A stretch of 64,000 bases of DNA from Castellaniella sp034675905 (GTDB taxonomy: Bacteria > Pseudomonadota > Gammaproteobacteria > Burkholderiales > Burkholderiaceae_B): contig NZ_JAUCCV010000010.1 in assembly GCF_034675905.1 (NCBI RefSeq), forward strand, positions 124,001 through 188,000, read 5' to 3'. The notes under the pieces are model-generated. The model was not told the origin of the DNA. It ran no database searches and worked only from the letters and a program-made list of their open reading frames with translations. How positions within the stretch are numbered: position 1 is the first letter of the stretch; each line of letters starts with the position of its first letter. This document shows, piece after piece, positions 52,696 through 61,746 of the stretch. The translations under genes and the position numbers were made by a program.

Positions 52696-54017
52696 CCAAA
52701 ACGCTTGTTTCCATCGCGCTCTGGGCGCTGAGCGGCTGGCTGCTGGGCGCCTGGCTGGGCGCCGCCACCGGCTGGGCGATTTTCGCCCTGGGGCTGCTGA
52801 CCATGATCCTCGTCAGCGGCCTGCAACTGTCGCGCATCGCCCGCTGGGTGCGAAACATCGATGATCCGCCCCCGCCCTCGATCGGCCCCTGGGATGAAAT
52901 CCTGGCCCCCATCTATCGCAAGCTGAAACAGAACCGCCTGGACCTGCAGGAACGCAGCCGCAATTTTCAGCGCGCCTTGCTGGCCGCCGAAGCTCTGCCG
53001 GACGGCGCCCTGACACTGGCGCCGGACAAATCCCTGCTCTGGTGCAACCAGACGGCGGCCGAACACCTGGGATTGAATCTGCACCAGGACCGTGGACACA
53101 GCGTGCTGAATATCATCCGCGCACCGGAATTCGCCCGCTATGCACGACAGGACAGCTGGGACAAACCGCTGATCCTGCATCTGAGCCATAGCGGCCAGGT
53201 CCGCACCCTGATGCTGCATCTGGCGCCCTACGGGATCGGGCAATTTCTGATGGTCACACGCGACATCACCCAGATCGAGCGCCTAGAAAATACCCGTACC
53301 GAATTCGTCGCCAACGTCTCGCACGAAATGCGCACTCCGCTAACCGTGCTGTCCGGTTTCGTCGAAACGCTGCTGGATCTGCCTGACGAGGCCATCAGCA
53401 CGGCACAACGCAGGCACTACCTGGAATTGATGGCCCAGCAGGCTCACCATATGCAGGCCCTGGTCGCCGACCTGTTGACGCTGTCATCCCTGGAAACAAC
53501 CCCCAACAGCGCGGGCGCTCCGGCGCCTGTGTCCGCCCTGATCCGTACCGCGCTGACACAATGCCAGGCCCTGTCCAAAGGGCAGCATCAGTTCGATATC
53601 CAGCTGGATGACTCCTTGCAGGTCACCGGCCAAAGCAAAGAATTGTCTTCAGCGTTCAGCAATCTGCTGACCAACGCCGTGCGTTACACCCCGGCCGGCG
53701 GGACCATCACGGTCAAGTGGACGTCACAGCCGGACGGCGGCGCCTGTTATCAGGTGCATGACACCGGCATCGGCATCGCCACAGACGACATCCCCCGGCT
53801 GACGGAACGTTTTTTCCGTGTGGATCGCGGGCGGTCGCGCGTCACGGGAGGCACAGGCCTGGGCCTGGCGATCACCAAACACGTCGCCCTGCGCCACCAG
53901 GCCACGCTGGACATCGACAGCGCGCCGGGCGCCGGCAGTACCTTTTCGATCCACTTCCCTGCGGCCCGGGTCTGCCCGGCGGCCCCTCAGGCAGCTGTGG
54001 CAGACCACGCCGCCTGA
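52692..54017 (+). CDS. phoR: Phosphate sensor kinase
   Basis: The 441-residue histidine kinase has two N-terminal membrane helices (about 5-45), a PhoR-type linker, a PAS domain (about 95-190), the phospho-acceptor His211 in 'NVSHEMRTPL', and an ATPase domain with 'NLLTNAVRYTPAGG' and 'GGTGLGLAITKH'. The domain order and its coupling to phoB support PhoR. It converges on ilvA with only 4 bases between stops. The C-terminal tail is Ala/Pro-rich. Confidence 0.9.
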   Translation: MTKTLVSIALWALSGWLLGAWLGAATGWAIFALGLLTMILVSGLQLSRIARWVRNIDDPPPPSIGPWDEILAPIYRKLKQNRLDLQERSRNFQRALLAAEALPDGALTLAPDKSLLWCNQTAAEHLGLNLHQDRGHSVLNIIRAPEFARYARQDSWDKPLILHLSHSGQVRTLMLHLAPYGIGQFLMVTRDITQIERLENTRTEFVANVSHEMRTPLTVLSGFVETLLDLPDEAISTAQRRHYLELMAQQAHHMQALVADLLTLSSLETTPNSAGAPAPVSALIRTALTQCQALSKGQHQFDIQLDDSLQVTGQSKELSSAFSNLLTNAVRYTPAGGTITVKWTSQPDGGACYQVHDTGIGIATDDIPRLTERFFRVDRGRSRVTGGTGLGLAITKHVALRHQATLDIDSAPGAGSTFSIHFPAARVCPAAPQAAVADHAA

Positions 54018-54021
54018 CGCC

Positions 54022-55530
54022 CTACAGAAACAGCTGGTAGGCCGGATTGTCGGTCTCGTTCCAGTAGGGATAGCCCAGGGTCGACAGAAAGTCCTTGAAG
54101 GCTTTCTTGTCGTCCGGCGGCACCTGCATGCCCACCAGGATGCGGCCATAATCATCGCCCTGATTCCGGTAATGAAACAGGCTGATGTTCCAGTCGGGAT
54201 TCATGGCGCCCAGGAACTTCATCAAGGCGCCGGGGCGTTCCGGGAATTCAAACCGGTACAGCACTTCATGCTTGGCCAGGCCCGAATGGCCGCCCACCAT
54301 GTAGCGCAAGTGCGTCTTGGCCATTTCGTTGCTGGTCAGATCCAGCGTGGGGAATTCCTGCTTGCGGAAATGCGCCGCCAGTTTTTCGATTTCCGATTCC
54401 GAGCGGATCTGCAGGCCGACATACACGTGAGCCTGTTCGGCGTCGGAAATCCGGTAATTGAACTCCGTCACGGCCCGCTGACCGACCGCCTCGCACAAAC
54501 GCAGGAAACTGCCACGCTTTTCCGGCAAGGTGATGGCGAACAGGGCCTCGCGCGCCTCGCCCACATCGGCGCGCTCAGCCACAAAACGCAAACGGTCGAA
54601 ATTCATGTTGGCGCCACAGGTAATGGCCACCAGGGTCTTGCCTTTCCATTTCTGCTGGGCGGCATACCGCTTGGCCCCGGCCAGCGCCAGGGCGCCGGCC
54701 GGCTCCAGCACGCTGCGCGTGTCCTGGAAAACGTCCTTGATGCCGGCGCAGATCGCATCCGTATCCACGGTGATGAAATCATCCACGTATTCACGCACCA
54801 GGCGGAATGTTTCCTGCCCCACCTGCTTGACCGCCGTGCCGTCGGAAAACAAGCCCACGTCGTTCAGGCGTACCCGCCGGCCAGCCCGTACGCTGCGGAT
54901 CATGGCGTCGGAATCTTCGGTCTGCACGCCGATCACCTGGATGTCCGGGCGCAATTGCTTGATGTAGGCGGCGACACCGGAAATCAAGCCGCCGCCGCCG
55001 ATGGCAACAAACACAGCATCGATGGGGCCGGTGTGCTGGCGCAGGATTTCCATGGCCACAGTGCCCTGCCCCGCAATGACATCGGGGTCATCAAAGGGAT
55101 GCACGAACGTCAGGCCATCCCGCGCCTGAAGTTCGGTCGCATGTTCCGCCGCCTCGGTGAAGCTGTCGCCAAACAGCACCACCTCACCGCCCAGCGCGCG
55201 CACGGCATCAATTTTGACCAGAGGCGTGGTCACCGGCATGACAATGACGGCCCGGCACTTCAAGCGGTTGGCCGACAGCGCGACGCCCTGGGCATGATTG
55301 CCGGCGGATGCCGCGATCACCCCGCGCTTCAGTTCCTCGGCGCTCAGATGCGCCATCTTGTTATAGGCGCCGCGCAGTTTGAAACTGAATACCGGCTGGG
55401 TGTCTTCACGCTTGAGCAATACCGTGTTGCCGATGCGCTTGCTGATTCGGGGGGCCAGGTCCAGGGGGGTTTCATGGGCGACGTCATAGACTTTGGACGT
55501 CAGGATGCGCTTCAGATAATCGACGGACAT
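54022..55530 (-). CDS. ilvA: Threonine ammonia-lyase, biosynthetic
   Basis: IlvA deaminates threonine to 2-oxobutanoate, the first step of isoleucine synthesis. The 502-residue product has the PLP lysine Lys51 in 'PVFSFKLRGAYNKM', the phosphate loop 'SAGNHAQGVALSA', and two C-terminal ACT-like regulatory domains (about 325-502), so it is the long, isoleucine-inhibited form. The ATG at 55530 is chosen over an upstream start at 55641, which is not family-like. It is convergent with phoR. Confidence 0.95.
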   Translation of the reverse strand: MSVDYLKRILTSKVYDVAHETPLDLAPRISKRIGNTVLLKREDTQPVFSFKLRGAYNKMAHLSAEELKRGVIAASAGNHAQGVALSANRLKCRAVIVMPVTTPLVKIDAVRALGGEVVLFGDSFTEAAEHATELQARDGLTFVHPFDDPDVIAGQGTVAMEILRQHTGPIDAVFVAIGGGGLISGVAAYIKQLRPDIQVIGVQTEDSDAMIRSVRAGRRVRLNDVGLFSDGTAVKQVGQETFRLVREYVDDFITVDTDAICAGIKDVFQDTRSVLEPAGALALAGAKRYAAQQKWKGKTLVAITCGANMNFDRLRFVAERADVGEAREALFAITLPEKRGSFLRLCEAVGQRAVTEFNYRISDAEQAHVYVGLQIRSESEIEKLAAHFRKQEFPTLDLTSNEMAKTHLRYMVGGHSGLAKHEVLYRFEFPERPGALMKFLGAMNPDWNISLFHYRNQGDDYGRILVGMQVPPDDKKAFKDFLSTLGYPYWNETDNPAYQLFL

Positions 55531-55716
55531 GGCACACAGAAGGTGATGAGGGAAGCTGAAAAGAATATCACAGGGAAAAACCGGATTCATGCCGGCCCCT
55601 GCAGCCCCTAAGATCACACTGCCCATCCACCACGCCGCCACGGTCCCAGCTCGACGAAAGCCAAGCAGCCCGGTACAGTGGCGCTAGCAGATACTACAGG
55701 CTTGAAATTTCACACT

Positions 55717-57228
55717 ATGGGTACCGACGAGCAGCGCTATGCATTCTCCAAACCGCTGTGCATCACCAGCGCGCTGCTAAGTCTGATCGTCCTCAGTCTC
55801 ATCTGGCTGGGCATTTCACAGCGGATCAGCACAGAGCGCGACCAGGCGGTCGAGGCCGCCATGCTCGCCAACTCCAATCTGACCATCGCCTTCGAACAGG
55901 ACATCTTTCGCACGTTCAAGGCGGCGGAACAGGTCGCCGCCTTTGTTCGCGAAGGCTACCTGAAGCATGGCGCCGCCCCTGACCTGCAACAGTGGGTCCG
56001 GCAGCACGTCATCCGCGAAGACATGTTCACCATCATCAGCGTGGTGGACGAACACGGCACGATCATCGCCAGCAGCCAGGACACGTCCCCCACAGTCAAT
56101 TACGCAGATCGGGATTTCTTTCTGGCCCAGCGCAGCAATACCCAGGACACGCTGTTCATCAGCCGCCCCGTGCTGGGCAGGGTGTCAGGCGAATGGCGCA
56201 TCCCGCTGTCCTTGCGCATCTCACGCCCGGACGGCAGTTTCGCCGGTGTTGTGGTCATGGCGATCAACCCGGCCTATCTGACCAATTTCTATCGCCAGGC
56301 CAATCTGGGCGCAAACGGTCTGCTGGAAGTCACCGGGCTGGACGGCTATACGCGCGGACGCAAGATCGGCAACCAGATCAGCTTCGACCAGGATGCGCAC
56401 GCGCTCTCCTGGTTCACCCGGCGCACGAGCGCCCCGACAGGCAATTTCAAGGACGACGCAGATATCGACGGCATCACACGCATCATCAGCTACCGGACCC
56501 TGGGCGACTATCCTCTCATGGCGGTTGTCGGGACCTCCTATGACGAGGCAGTCGCCGCCCACCGGCACCGGCGCACCGCCTATCTGCTGGTCGCCAGCGC
56601 CCTCTCGGTCCTGATTCTGTGTTTTGCCGCCAGTCTGATTCTGGCCATGTCACGCCAACGGGCCATCACCCTGGCGCTGCAGGCCAGCAAGGCCAAACTG
56701 GTACATGCCGCACGGCATGATCCGCTGACCGGGCTGCCCAACCGCGTCCTGTTTCAAGAACGCTGCTTAAGAGCCATGGAAGCCGCTCGGCGCCACGATA
56801 CCCTGGCGGCAATCCTGTATCTGGATCTGGACGGCTTCAAAGAAGTCAACGACTGCTATGGCCACGCCACCGGCGACGATCTGTTGCAACAAGTCGCGCT
56901 GCGTCTGGCGCAGCACGTGCGCGCCGCGTCCGAAGATACGGTGGCGCGCTTCGGCGGCGACGAATTCGGCATTGTGCTCAATCACCTGGCATCCCAGGAT
57001 GATGGCAAACACATCATTCTGCATATTCTGGCCGCCATGTCCCAGCCGTTTACGCTGGACGGAGCCGAGGTCCGGATCTCAGCCAGCATCGGCGCCGTCC
57101 TGTATCCCACGCACGGCGCCGACCTGAACACGCTGATCGGCAAAGCCGACACCGCCATGTACACCGCCAAGCACGCAGGCAAGAATCGCTTTGCCTGGTG
57201 GACAGCGGCGCGGCGGCAGACCGGCTGA
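55717..57228 (+). CDS. Diguanylate cyclase with periplasmic Cache sensor
   Basis: The 503-residue protein has two membrane helices (about 13-35 and 285-310) that enclose a periplasmic double-Cache domain, with the conserved 'YADRDFFLAQRSN' and 'SRPVLGRVSGEWRIPLSLR' segments, and a C-terminal GGDEF domain. The signature F-G-G-D-E-F is intact, 'DPLTGLPNR' is present and no EAL domain follows. No RxxD inhibitory site is seen before GGDEF, so product feedback is unlikely. ATG 55717 is chosen; a start at 55678 would add 13 residues. It diverges from ilvA across 186 bases in which I see no clear element. Confidence 0.9.
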   Translation: MGTDEQRYAFSKPLCITSALLSLIVLSLIWLGISQRISTERDQAVEAAMLANSNLTIAFEQDIFRTFKAAEQVAAFVREGYLKHGAAPDLQQWVRQHVIREDMFTIISVVDEHGTIIASSQDTSPTVNYADRDFFLAQRSNTQDTLFISRPVLGRVSGEWRIPLSLRISRPDGSFAGVVVMAINPAYLTNFYRQANLGANGLLEVTGLDGYTRGRKIGNQISFDQDAHALSWFTRRTSAPTGNFKDDADIDGITRIISYRTLGDYPLMAVVGTSYDEAVAAHRHRRTAYLLVASALSVLILCFAASLILAMSRQRAITLALQASKAKLVHAARHDPLTGLPNRVLFQERCLRAMEAARRHDTLAAILYLDLDGFKEVNDCYGHATGDDLLQQVALRLAQHVRAASEDTVARFGGDEFGIVLNHLASQDDGKHIILHILAAMSQPFTLDGAEVRISASIGAVLYPTHGADLNTLIGKADTAMYTAKHAGKNRFAWWTAARRQTG

Positions 57229-57249
57229 GACCTGGCGCCGACGAGGCGC

Positions 57250-58116
57250 TTACAAGGCAGCGATGGCCTCGTCGTAAGCCGCCCGCAAGCGGGTATAGAC
57301 AGGACCCGGCTTGCCCGTCCCCACCGGCTGCCCATCATATTGCGTGATGGGCAGGACTTCCTTGGTGGCCGACGACAACATCAATTCATCGGCAGCGGCG
57401 ACCTCGGCCTGGGTAATGGGGCGGGACTCAAAAGGAATTCCGGCACGGGCGGCCAGCTGTTCCAGAAAGCCGTAGCGGATGCCTTCCAGGATCAGGTGAT
57501 CCCGGACCGGCGCACGCATCACGCCGCCCTTGACCACCCAGATATTGCAGGACGAGCCTTCGGACAGCTGGCCATCGCGAAACTGCACGACCTCGTCCAC
57601 TCCGGCATCCGTGGCGTACTGCTTGGCCAGCACATTGCCCAACAGGGAAACCGATTTGATCTCGCAATGCAGCCAGCGTTCGTCAGGCATGCTGACAGCC
57701 GTCATGCCGTGTTCCCGCTTATGCGCATCGGGGCGTTTGAGCGGCGAGACCATGCAAAAGACTGTCGCCTGACTGCTGGCCGGAAAGCCATGATCCCGTT
57801 TGGCCACGCCGCGCGTGACTTGCAGATACACCGTGCAATCCCCCTGGGCGTCCGTGCGCGACAGCATGTCGGCGACCAGGTTTTCCCAATCGGAGAGGCT
57901 GCGCCCGGTATCCAGGCGAATGGCCTTCAGGCTGCGCTGCAGGCGGGCCAGATGGTGCGACATCAGGAAGGGCTTGCCCCCATAGCAGGGGACGACTTCG
58001 TAAATGCCGTCGCCGAAAATGAAACCTCGGTCCAATACCGAGATCTTGGCATCGCCCAAGCGGACGTAATCGCCATTCAGATAGACAATGCTGTCATTGT
58101 CAACACCGGGAATCAT
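57250..58116 (-). CDS. dat: D-amino-acid aminotransferase
   Basis: This PLP fold-IV enzyme transfers amino groups between D-alanine or D-glutamate and 2-oxo acids. The 288-residue product has the PLP lysine Lys154 in 'CEIKSVSLLGNVLAK', 'GDGIYEVVPCYGG' and 'ITQAEVAAADELMLSS'. These fit Dat better than IlvE, though 4-amino-4-deoxychorismate lyase is also in the fold. The start ATG is at 58116. It follows the gltIJKL operon on the same strand, across a hairpin repeat, and may be co-transcribed. DadA lies at the other end of this block. Confidence 0.85.
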   Translation of the reverse strand: MIPGVDNDSIVYLNGDYVRLGDAKISVLDRGFIFGDGIYEVVPCYGGKPFLMSHHLARLQRSLKAIRLDTGRSLSDWENLVADMLSRTDAQGDCTVYLQVTRGVAKRDHGFPASSQATVFCMVSPLKRPDAHKREHGMTAVSMPDERWLHCEIKSVSLLGNVLAKQYATDAGVDEVVQFRDGQLSEGSSCNIWVVKGGVMRAPVRDHLILEGIRYGFLEQLAARAGIPFESRPITQAEVAAADELMLSSATKEVLPITQYDGQPVGTGKPGPVYTRLRAAYDEAIAAL

Positions 58117-58144
58117 GACTTATACCTTTAAAAATACGGAAAGA

Positions 58145-58222
58145 GCCCCCCACGCCGCACAGGCTTCGCCCGCTTGCCGCCCCTCAAGGGGGACCCTTTG
58201 CCTTGGGGCAGCCCGGCGGCAA
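58145..58222. repeat. Intergenic palindromic repeat-like element
   Basis: This GC-rich element lies between gltL and dat. Arms TTGCCGC (58174) and GCGGCAA (58216) pair, and inner CCCCTCAAGG and CCTTGGGG pair as well, forming a large stem. Its composition, beginning CCCCCCACGCCGC, is reminiscent of REP-like elements seen in Burkholderiales genomes; I see no second copy in this window. It ends just before the gltL stop and could terminate or stabilise the transporter mRNA. Confidence 0.55.
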
Positions 58223-58223
58223 A

Positions 58224-58958
58224 TCAATGGTGCAGAATTTTCGACAGGAAGTGCTTGGCGCGGTCGGAGCGGGCATCCGGATTGCCGAAGAATTCGTCCT
58301 TGGTGCAATCCTCGATGATGGAGCCTTCGTCCATGAAGATCACGCGATCAGCCACGCTGCGGGCAAAGCCCATTTCGTGGGTCACGACCATCATGGTCAT
58401 GCCTTCTTTGGCCAGATCGACCATGACGTCCAGCACCTCGTTGACCATTTCCGGGTCCAGCGCGGACGTGGGTTCGTCAAACAGCATGGCCATCGGGTCC
58501 ATGGCCAGCGCCCGGGCGATCGCCACGCGCTGCTGCTGGCCGCCGGACAACTGACCGGGATATTTATCGATGTGGGCGCTCAGTCCGACGCGGTCCAGCA
58601 GGGCCCGGCCGCGTTCCTTGGCCTCTGTTTCGGGGCGGTTCAGAACCTTCATCTGCGCCAGCGTCAGATTGCGCATGACCGACAAGTGCGGGAACAGCTC
58701 AAAGTGCTGGAACACCATGCCGATGCGCGAGCGCAATTTCGGCAGATTGGTGCCGGCGCCGCCGACGGATACGCCGTCGATGAAGATCTCGCCCTTTTGA
58801 AAGGGTTCCAGCGCATTGGCGGTCTTGATCAGGGTGGATTTCCCCGAGCCCGACGGCCCGCAGATCACCACGACCTCGCCGGTGGACACCTTGGTGGTGC
58901 AATCTGTCAGGACCTGAAAGGAACCATACCATTTACTGACGTTCTTGAATTCAATCAT
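58224..58958 (-). CDS. gltL: Amino-acid ABC transporter ATPase, GltL-like
   Basis: The 244-residue ATPase energises uptake of polar amino acids. It has Walker A 'GPSGSGKSTL', signature 'LSGGQQQRVAIARALA' and Walker B 'MAMLFDEPTSALD', with 'VTHEMGFARSVADRVIFMD' typical of the GlnQ/GltL group. It is the last transporter gene of the operon, 16 bases after gltK. Substrate calls (glutamate/aspartate) rest on the binding protein and are inferred. Confidence 0.92.
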   Translation of the reverse strand: MIEFKNVSKWYGSFQVLTDCTTKVSTGEVVVICGPSGSGKSTLIKTANALEPFQKGEIFIDGVSVGGAGTNLPKLRSRIGMVFQHFELFPHLSVMRNLTLAQMKVLNRPETEAKERGRALLDRVGLSAHIDKYPGQLSGGQQQRVAIARALAMDPMAMLFDEPTSALDPEMVNEVLDVMVDLAKEGMTMMVVTHEMGFARSVADRVIFMDEGSIIEDCTKDEFFGNPDARSDRAKHFLSKILHH

Positions 58959-58974
58959 GTTTTAACTCCTGCCC

Positions 58975-59664
58975 TCAGCGCACGATAGCGATGCGACGCT
59001 CAAGCCGCTTGACCGAGCGGGATGCAATATAGGAAATAATGAAATAGACGACGGCGGCGAAGATGAACATTTCCACCATGCGTCCATCGCGCTGGGCGAT
59101 ATTGTTGGCGGCCCCCAGGAAGTCGGTCAATGACAGCACGTAGACCAGGGACGTATCCTGAAACAACACGATCATCTGGGTCAGCAGCACCGGCGTCATA
59201 TTGCGAAATGCCTGCGGCAGCACGATCTGCCCCATGACCTGCCAGTAGTTCAGCCCCAGCGCATAGCCGGCCCCGACCTGCCCGAAGGGAATCGACTGGA
59301 TGCCCGCGCGCATGATCTCGCAGAAATAAGCCGCCTCGAACAGCACGAAGGTGATCATCGCCGAGGTGAACCCACCCACGGCAATCGGTCTCCCCGCCCC
59401 AGTGACCCAGCCAATGATGTAGGGCACCAGAAAGTAGAACCAGAAGATGATCAGGATCAGCGGCAAGGCCCGCATCAGGTTGACATAAAACCCTGCCACC
59501 CCCGAAATGACCCGGTTTGAAGACAGCCGCATCATGGCCATCAAGGTACCCAGGATCACGGCGCCGATCGTCGACAACACCGTCAGTTTCAGTGTGAACA
59601 CCAGACCCGTACCCAGCACATACGGCAGGGTGCGCCAGATGACATCAAAATCAAATGCATGCAT
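58975..59664 (-). CDS. gltK: Amino-acid ABC transporter permease, GltK-like
   Basis: The 229-residue inner-membrane permease has the HisM-type fold with about five helices and the ATPase-coupling EAA loop, seen around 'GAGYALGLNYWQVMGQIVLP'. The start ATG at 59664 follows an AAGGGGCG ribosome binding site. It pairs with gltJ, 10 bases upstream. Confidence 0.92.
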   Translation of the reverse strand: MHAFDFDVIWRTLPYVLGTGLVFTLKLTVLSTIGAVILGTLMAMMRLSSNRVISGVAGFYVNLMRALPLILIIFWFYFLVPYIIGWVTGAGRPIAVGGFTSAMITFVLFEAAYFCEIMRAGIQSIPFGQVGAGYALGLNYWQVMGQIVLPQAFRNMTPVLLTQMIVLFQDTSLVYVLSLTDFLGAANNIAQRDGRMVEMFIFAAVVYFIISYIASRSVKRLERRIAIVR

Positions 59665-59674
59665 GATCGCCCCT

Positions 59675-60415
59675 TTAACGCTTGGTGCCGATGAAACCCG
59701 GCACGCTGATCCATTTTTCGAGCAAGCGCATCAGTACCACCACCACCAGATTGATGATGAGATACAAGATGGTCGCAGCCGTGAAACTTTCGAAAATCTG
59801 GAAGGAGAATTCCTGCATGGAACGGGCGGCCCCGGTGATTTCCAGCAAGCCGATGGTAAAGGCGATGGACGAGTTCTTGATCAGGTTCAAGGCCTCGGAG
59901 GTGAGCGGCGGCATGATGATGCGCACCGTCATGGGCAACAGCACGTAGCGGTACATTTGCGGCCGGGTCAGACCCAGGGCCGTCGCCGCCATGCTCTGCC
60001 CGGTGGGCAGCGCCGTGATACCGGCCCGCACTTGTTCGGCGATCCGGGACGAGGTGAATAGGCCCAGACAGACGGTCGCCGTCCAGAAAGTGCTCCAGAC
60101 CGGGTCGGCTGTCTTGATCATGTCGCCCAGCGCCTTGGGCACCAGTTCGGGAAACACGAAATACCACAAGAACATCTGCACCAGCAGCGGGACATTGCGG
60201 AAAAGTTCGACATAGGCCGCGCATACGCGCTCTACCCAGGCGATGCGGGTCGTGCGCAAGACCCCGACCACGACGCCGACGACCAGGGCAATCACCCAGG
60301 CCAGCACCGACACGCCGAGAGTCCAGTACATGCCCCGGATCAAGGTATACAAATAGGTTCCGGTGCCGTCAGGGGCGTCCGCCCAGAAAATCAGCCAGTT
60401 CCAGTGGTAATTCAT
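59675..60415 (-). CDS. gltJ: Amino-acid ABC transporter permease, GltJ-like
   Basis: The 246-residue permease resembles GltJ: start 'MNYHWNWLIFW', family periplasmic loop and EAA-type region 'TALGLTRPQMYRYVLLP'. The ATG at 60415 is preferred because the upstream extension lacks homology. It follows the binding-protein gene after 127 bases that contain a hairpin. Confidence 0.92.
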   Translation of the reverse strand: MNYHWNWLIFWADAPDGTGTYLYTLIRGMYWTLGVSVLAWVIALVVGVVVGVLRTTRIAWVERVCAAYVELFRNVPLLVQMFLWYFVFPELVPKALGDMIKTADPVWSTFWTATVCLGLFTSSRIAEQVRAGITALPTGQSMAATALGLTRPQMYRYVLLPMTVRIIMPPLTSEALNLIKNSSIAFTIGLLEITGAARSMQEFSFQIFESFTAATILYLIINLVVVVLMRLLEKWISVPGFIGTKR

Positions 60416-60478
60416 ACGAATATCCTGTGCAGCGCGTCCAGATGCGAAAACCACACCCAGCGGCGCCAGTGATGCAAA

Positions 60479-60512
60479 CGGCACCCCCCAGCGTTCAATC
60501 CGGGAGGTGCCG
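60479..60512 (-). terminator. Hairpin between gltI and gltJ
   Basis: Arms CGGCACC...CCC and GGG...GGTGCCG pair over about 11 positions with one mismatch and a 12-base loop. No T-run follows, so it is better seen as an mRNA-stabilising or attenuating hairpin that would keep gltI transcripts more abundant than the permease genes. This is a usual arrangement for binding-protein operons. Confidence 0.6.
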
Positions 60513-60542
60513 CCACTTTTGAAGTGTTTCCCTGAAGACTAT

Positions 60543-61445
60543 TTATTTATAGTCGGCGGGATTGGGCGAGTCGGTCGGATGCGCGATGACATTTTTCAGT
60601 TCAGGCGTCATCGGCCAGTTCAGGTTGATGTTCTTGGGCGGAATCGGCGAGGTGAACCATTTCTTGTACAGCGCGTCGATTTTGCCGTCCTTCATCATGG
60701 CCTTGACCGCATTGTCGACCGCCGTCTTGAATTGCGGGTCGCCCTTGGGTTCGATCATGCCGTAAGGTTCGATCGTGTAGGCCTTTTCGCTGATCATCCA
60801 ATCGCCCGCATTTTGCGAGTTGGCCACCAGACCAGCCAGCAGGATGTCATCCATGAAGAATGCCGTCGCACGGCCGCTGGAGACGGTCAGGAAGGCTTCG
60901 GAGTGATCCTTGGCCGGGATGATGCGCATGCCCAGATTCTGATCAGCATTGACCTGGGTCAACCATTTCAGATTGCTGGTGCCGGATGTGGATACCACGG
61001 TCTTGCCCTTGAAGTCGGCCAGATCGTTCAGCTTGGAAGCCTTCAGGGCGGCGAAACGCGTGGCGGTGACAAACGTGGTCGGCGTGAAGGCGACCTGTTC
61101 CTGGCGCTGAGCGTTATTGGTGGCCGAGCCGCAGGAAATATCCACGGTGCCATTGGCCACCAGCGGGATCCGCGTGGAAGAGGTCACAGAGACCAGCTTG
61201 ATCTTCAGGTTGGGCAGGCCCAGGTCCTTTTTCAGGGCATCGGCAATCCCGTAGCAGATGTCCATGGAATAGCCGACAGGCTTTTGATTGTCGTCCAGAT
61301 AGGAAAACGGAATCGAGGAATCGCGATGCCCGAGGGTCAGTTCCCCCGTGGCTTTGATTTTGTCGATCCGGCTGGTTTCGGCCTGGGCGGCGGTCATGCC
61401 CGCGACCGAGACGGCAGTTGCCAGAATGATGGGCAATAGTTTCAT
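60543..61445 (-). CDS. gltI: Amino-acid ABC transporter binding protein, GltI-like
   Basis: The 300-residue periplasmic protein has a signal peptide (cleavage near 'AAQA') and the type II solute-binding fold with 'TGELTLGHRDSSIPFSYLDD' and 'VGYSMDICYGIADAL'. It most resembles the glutamate/aspartate binding proteins. The ATG at 61445 has a strong AGGAGGA ribosome binding site. The gene heads the gltIJKL operon and diverges from the LysR-type gene. A D-amino-acid ligand cannot be excluded given the neighbours. Confidence 0.9.
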   Translation of the reverse strand: MKLLPIILATAVSVAGMTAAQAETSRIDKIKATGELTLGHRDSSIPFSYLDDNQKPVGYSMDICYGIADALKKDLGLPNLKIKLVSVTSSTRIPLVANGTVDISCGSATNNAQRQEQVAFTPTTFVTATRFAALKASKLNDLADFKGKTVVSTSGTSNLKWLTQVNADQNLGMRIIPAKDHSEAFLTVSSGRATAFFMDDILLAGLVANSQNAGDWMISEKAYTIEPYGMIEPKGDPQFKTAVDNAVKAMMKDGKIDALYKKWFTSPIPPKNINLNWPMTPELKNVIAHPTDSPNPADYK

Positions 61446-61579
61446 GGTTCCTCCTGAAAAGCTTGTTGTAATAGGTGTTCCGTCGGTCATGACGGGAACG
61501 GGGCCTGCCTGGGGTACGGCAAGCGACCGTTAGTTTAATCATTTTGTCGTCCTCGACACCACGCCGCATGAAACAGCAA

Positions 61580-61609
61580 GGTGATCCGTACCATTATCAG
61601 CAGATCACC
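61580..61609. promoter_or_regulatory. Dyad element in the gltI / LysR intergenic region
   Basis: GGTGATC and GATCACC form perfect seven-base arms separated by 16 bases. The element lies in the 301-base region between gltI and the LysR-type gene and is AT-rich inside. This size and position suit a LysR-type recognition site controlling both sides. I see no other clear element in the gap, only weak -10-like sequences. Confidence 0.45.
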
Positions 61610-61746
61610 GTGTTCCAACAAATAGCAATTTCACGGGGTCCCATAACGACAGGCTATGCTCTATACTGCTAGGCTGACAGACGTCACCAGCTGCCATATC
61701 CGGCTGTTCCAGCCGGCTTTTATTTCCTCCTTTCATTCGATACCCC

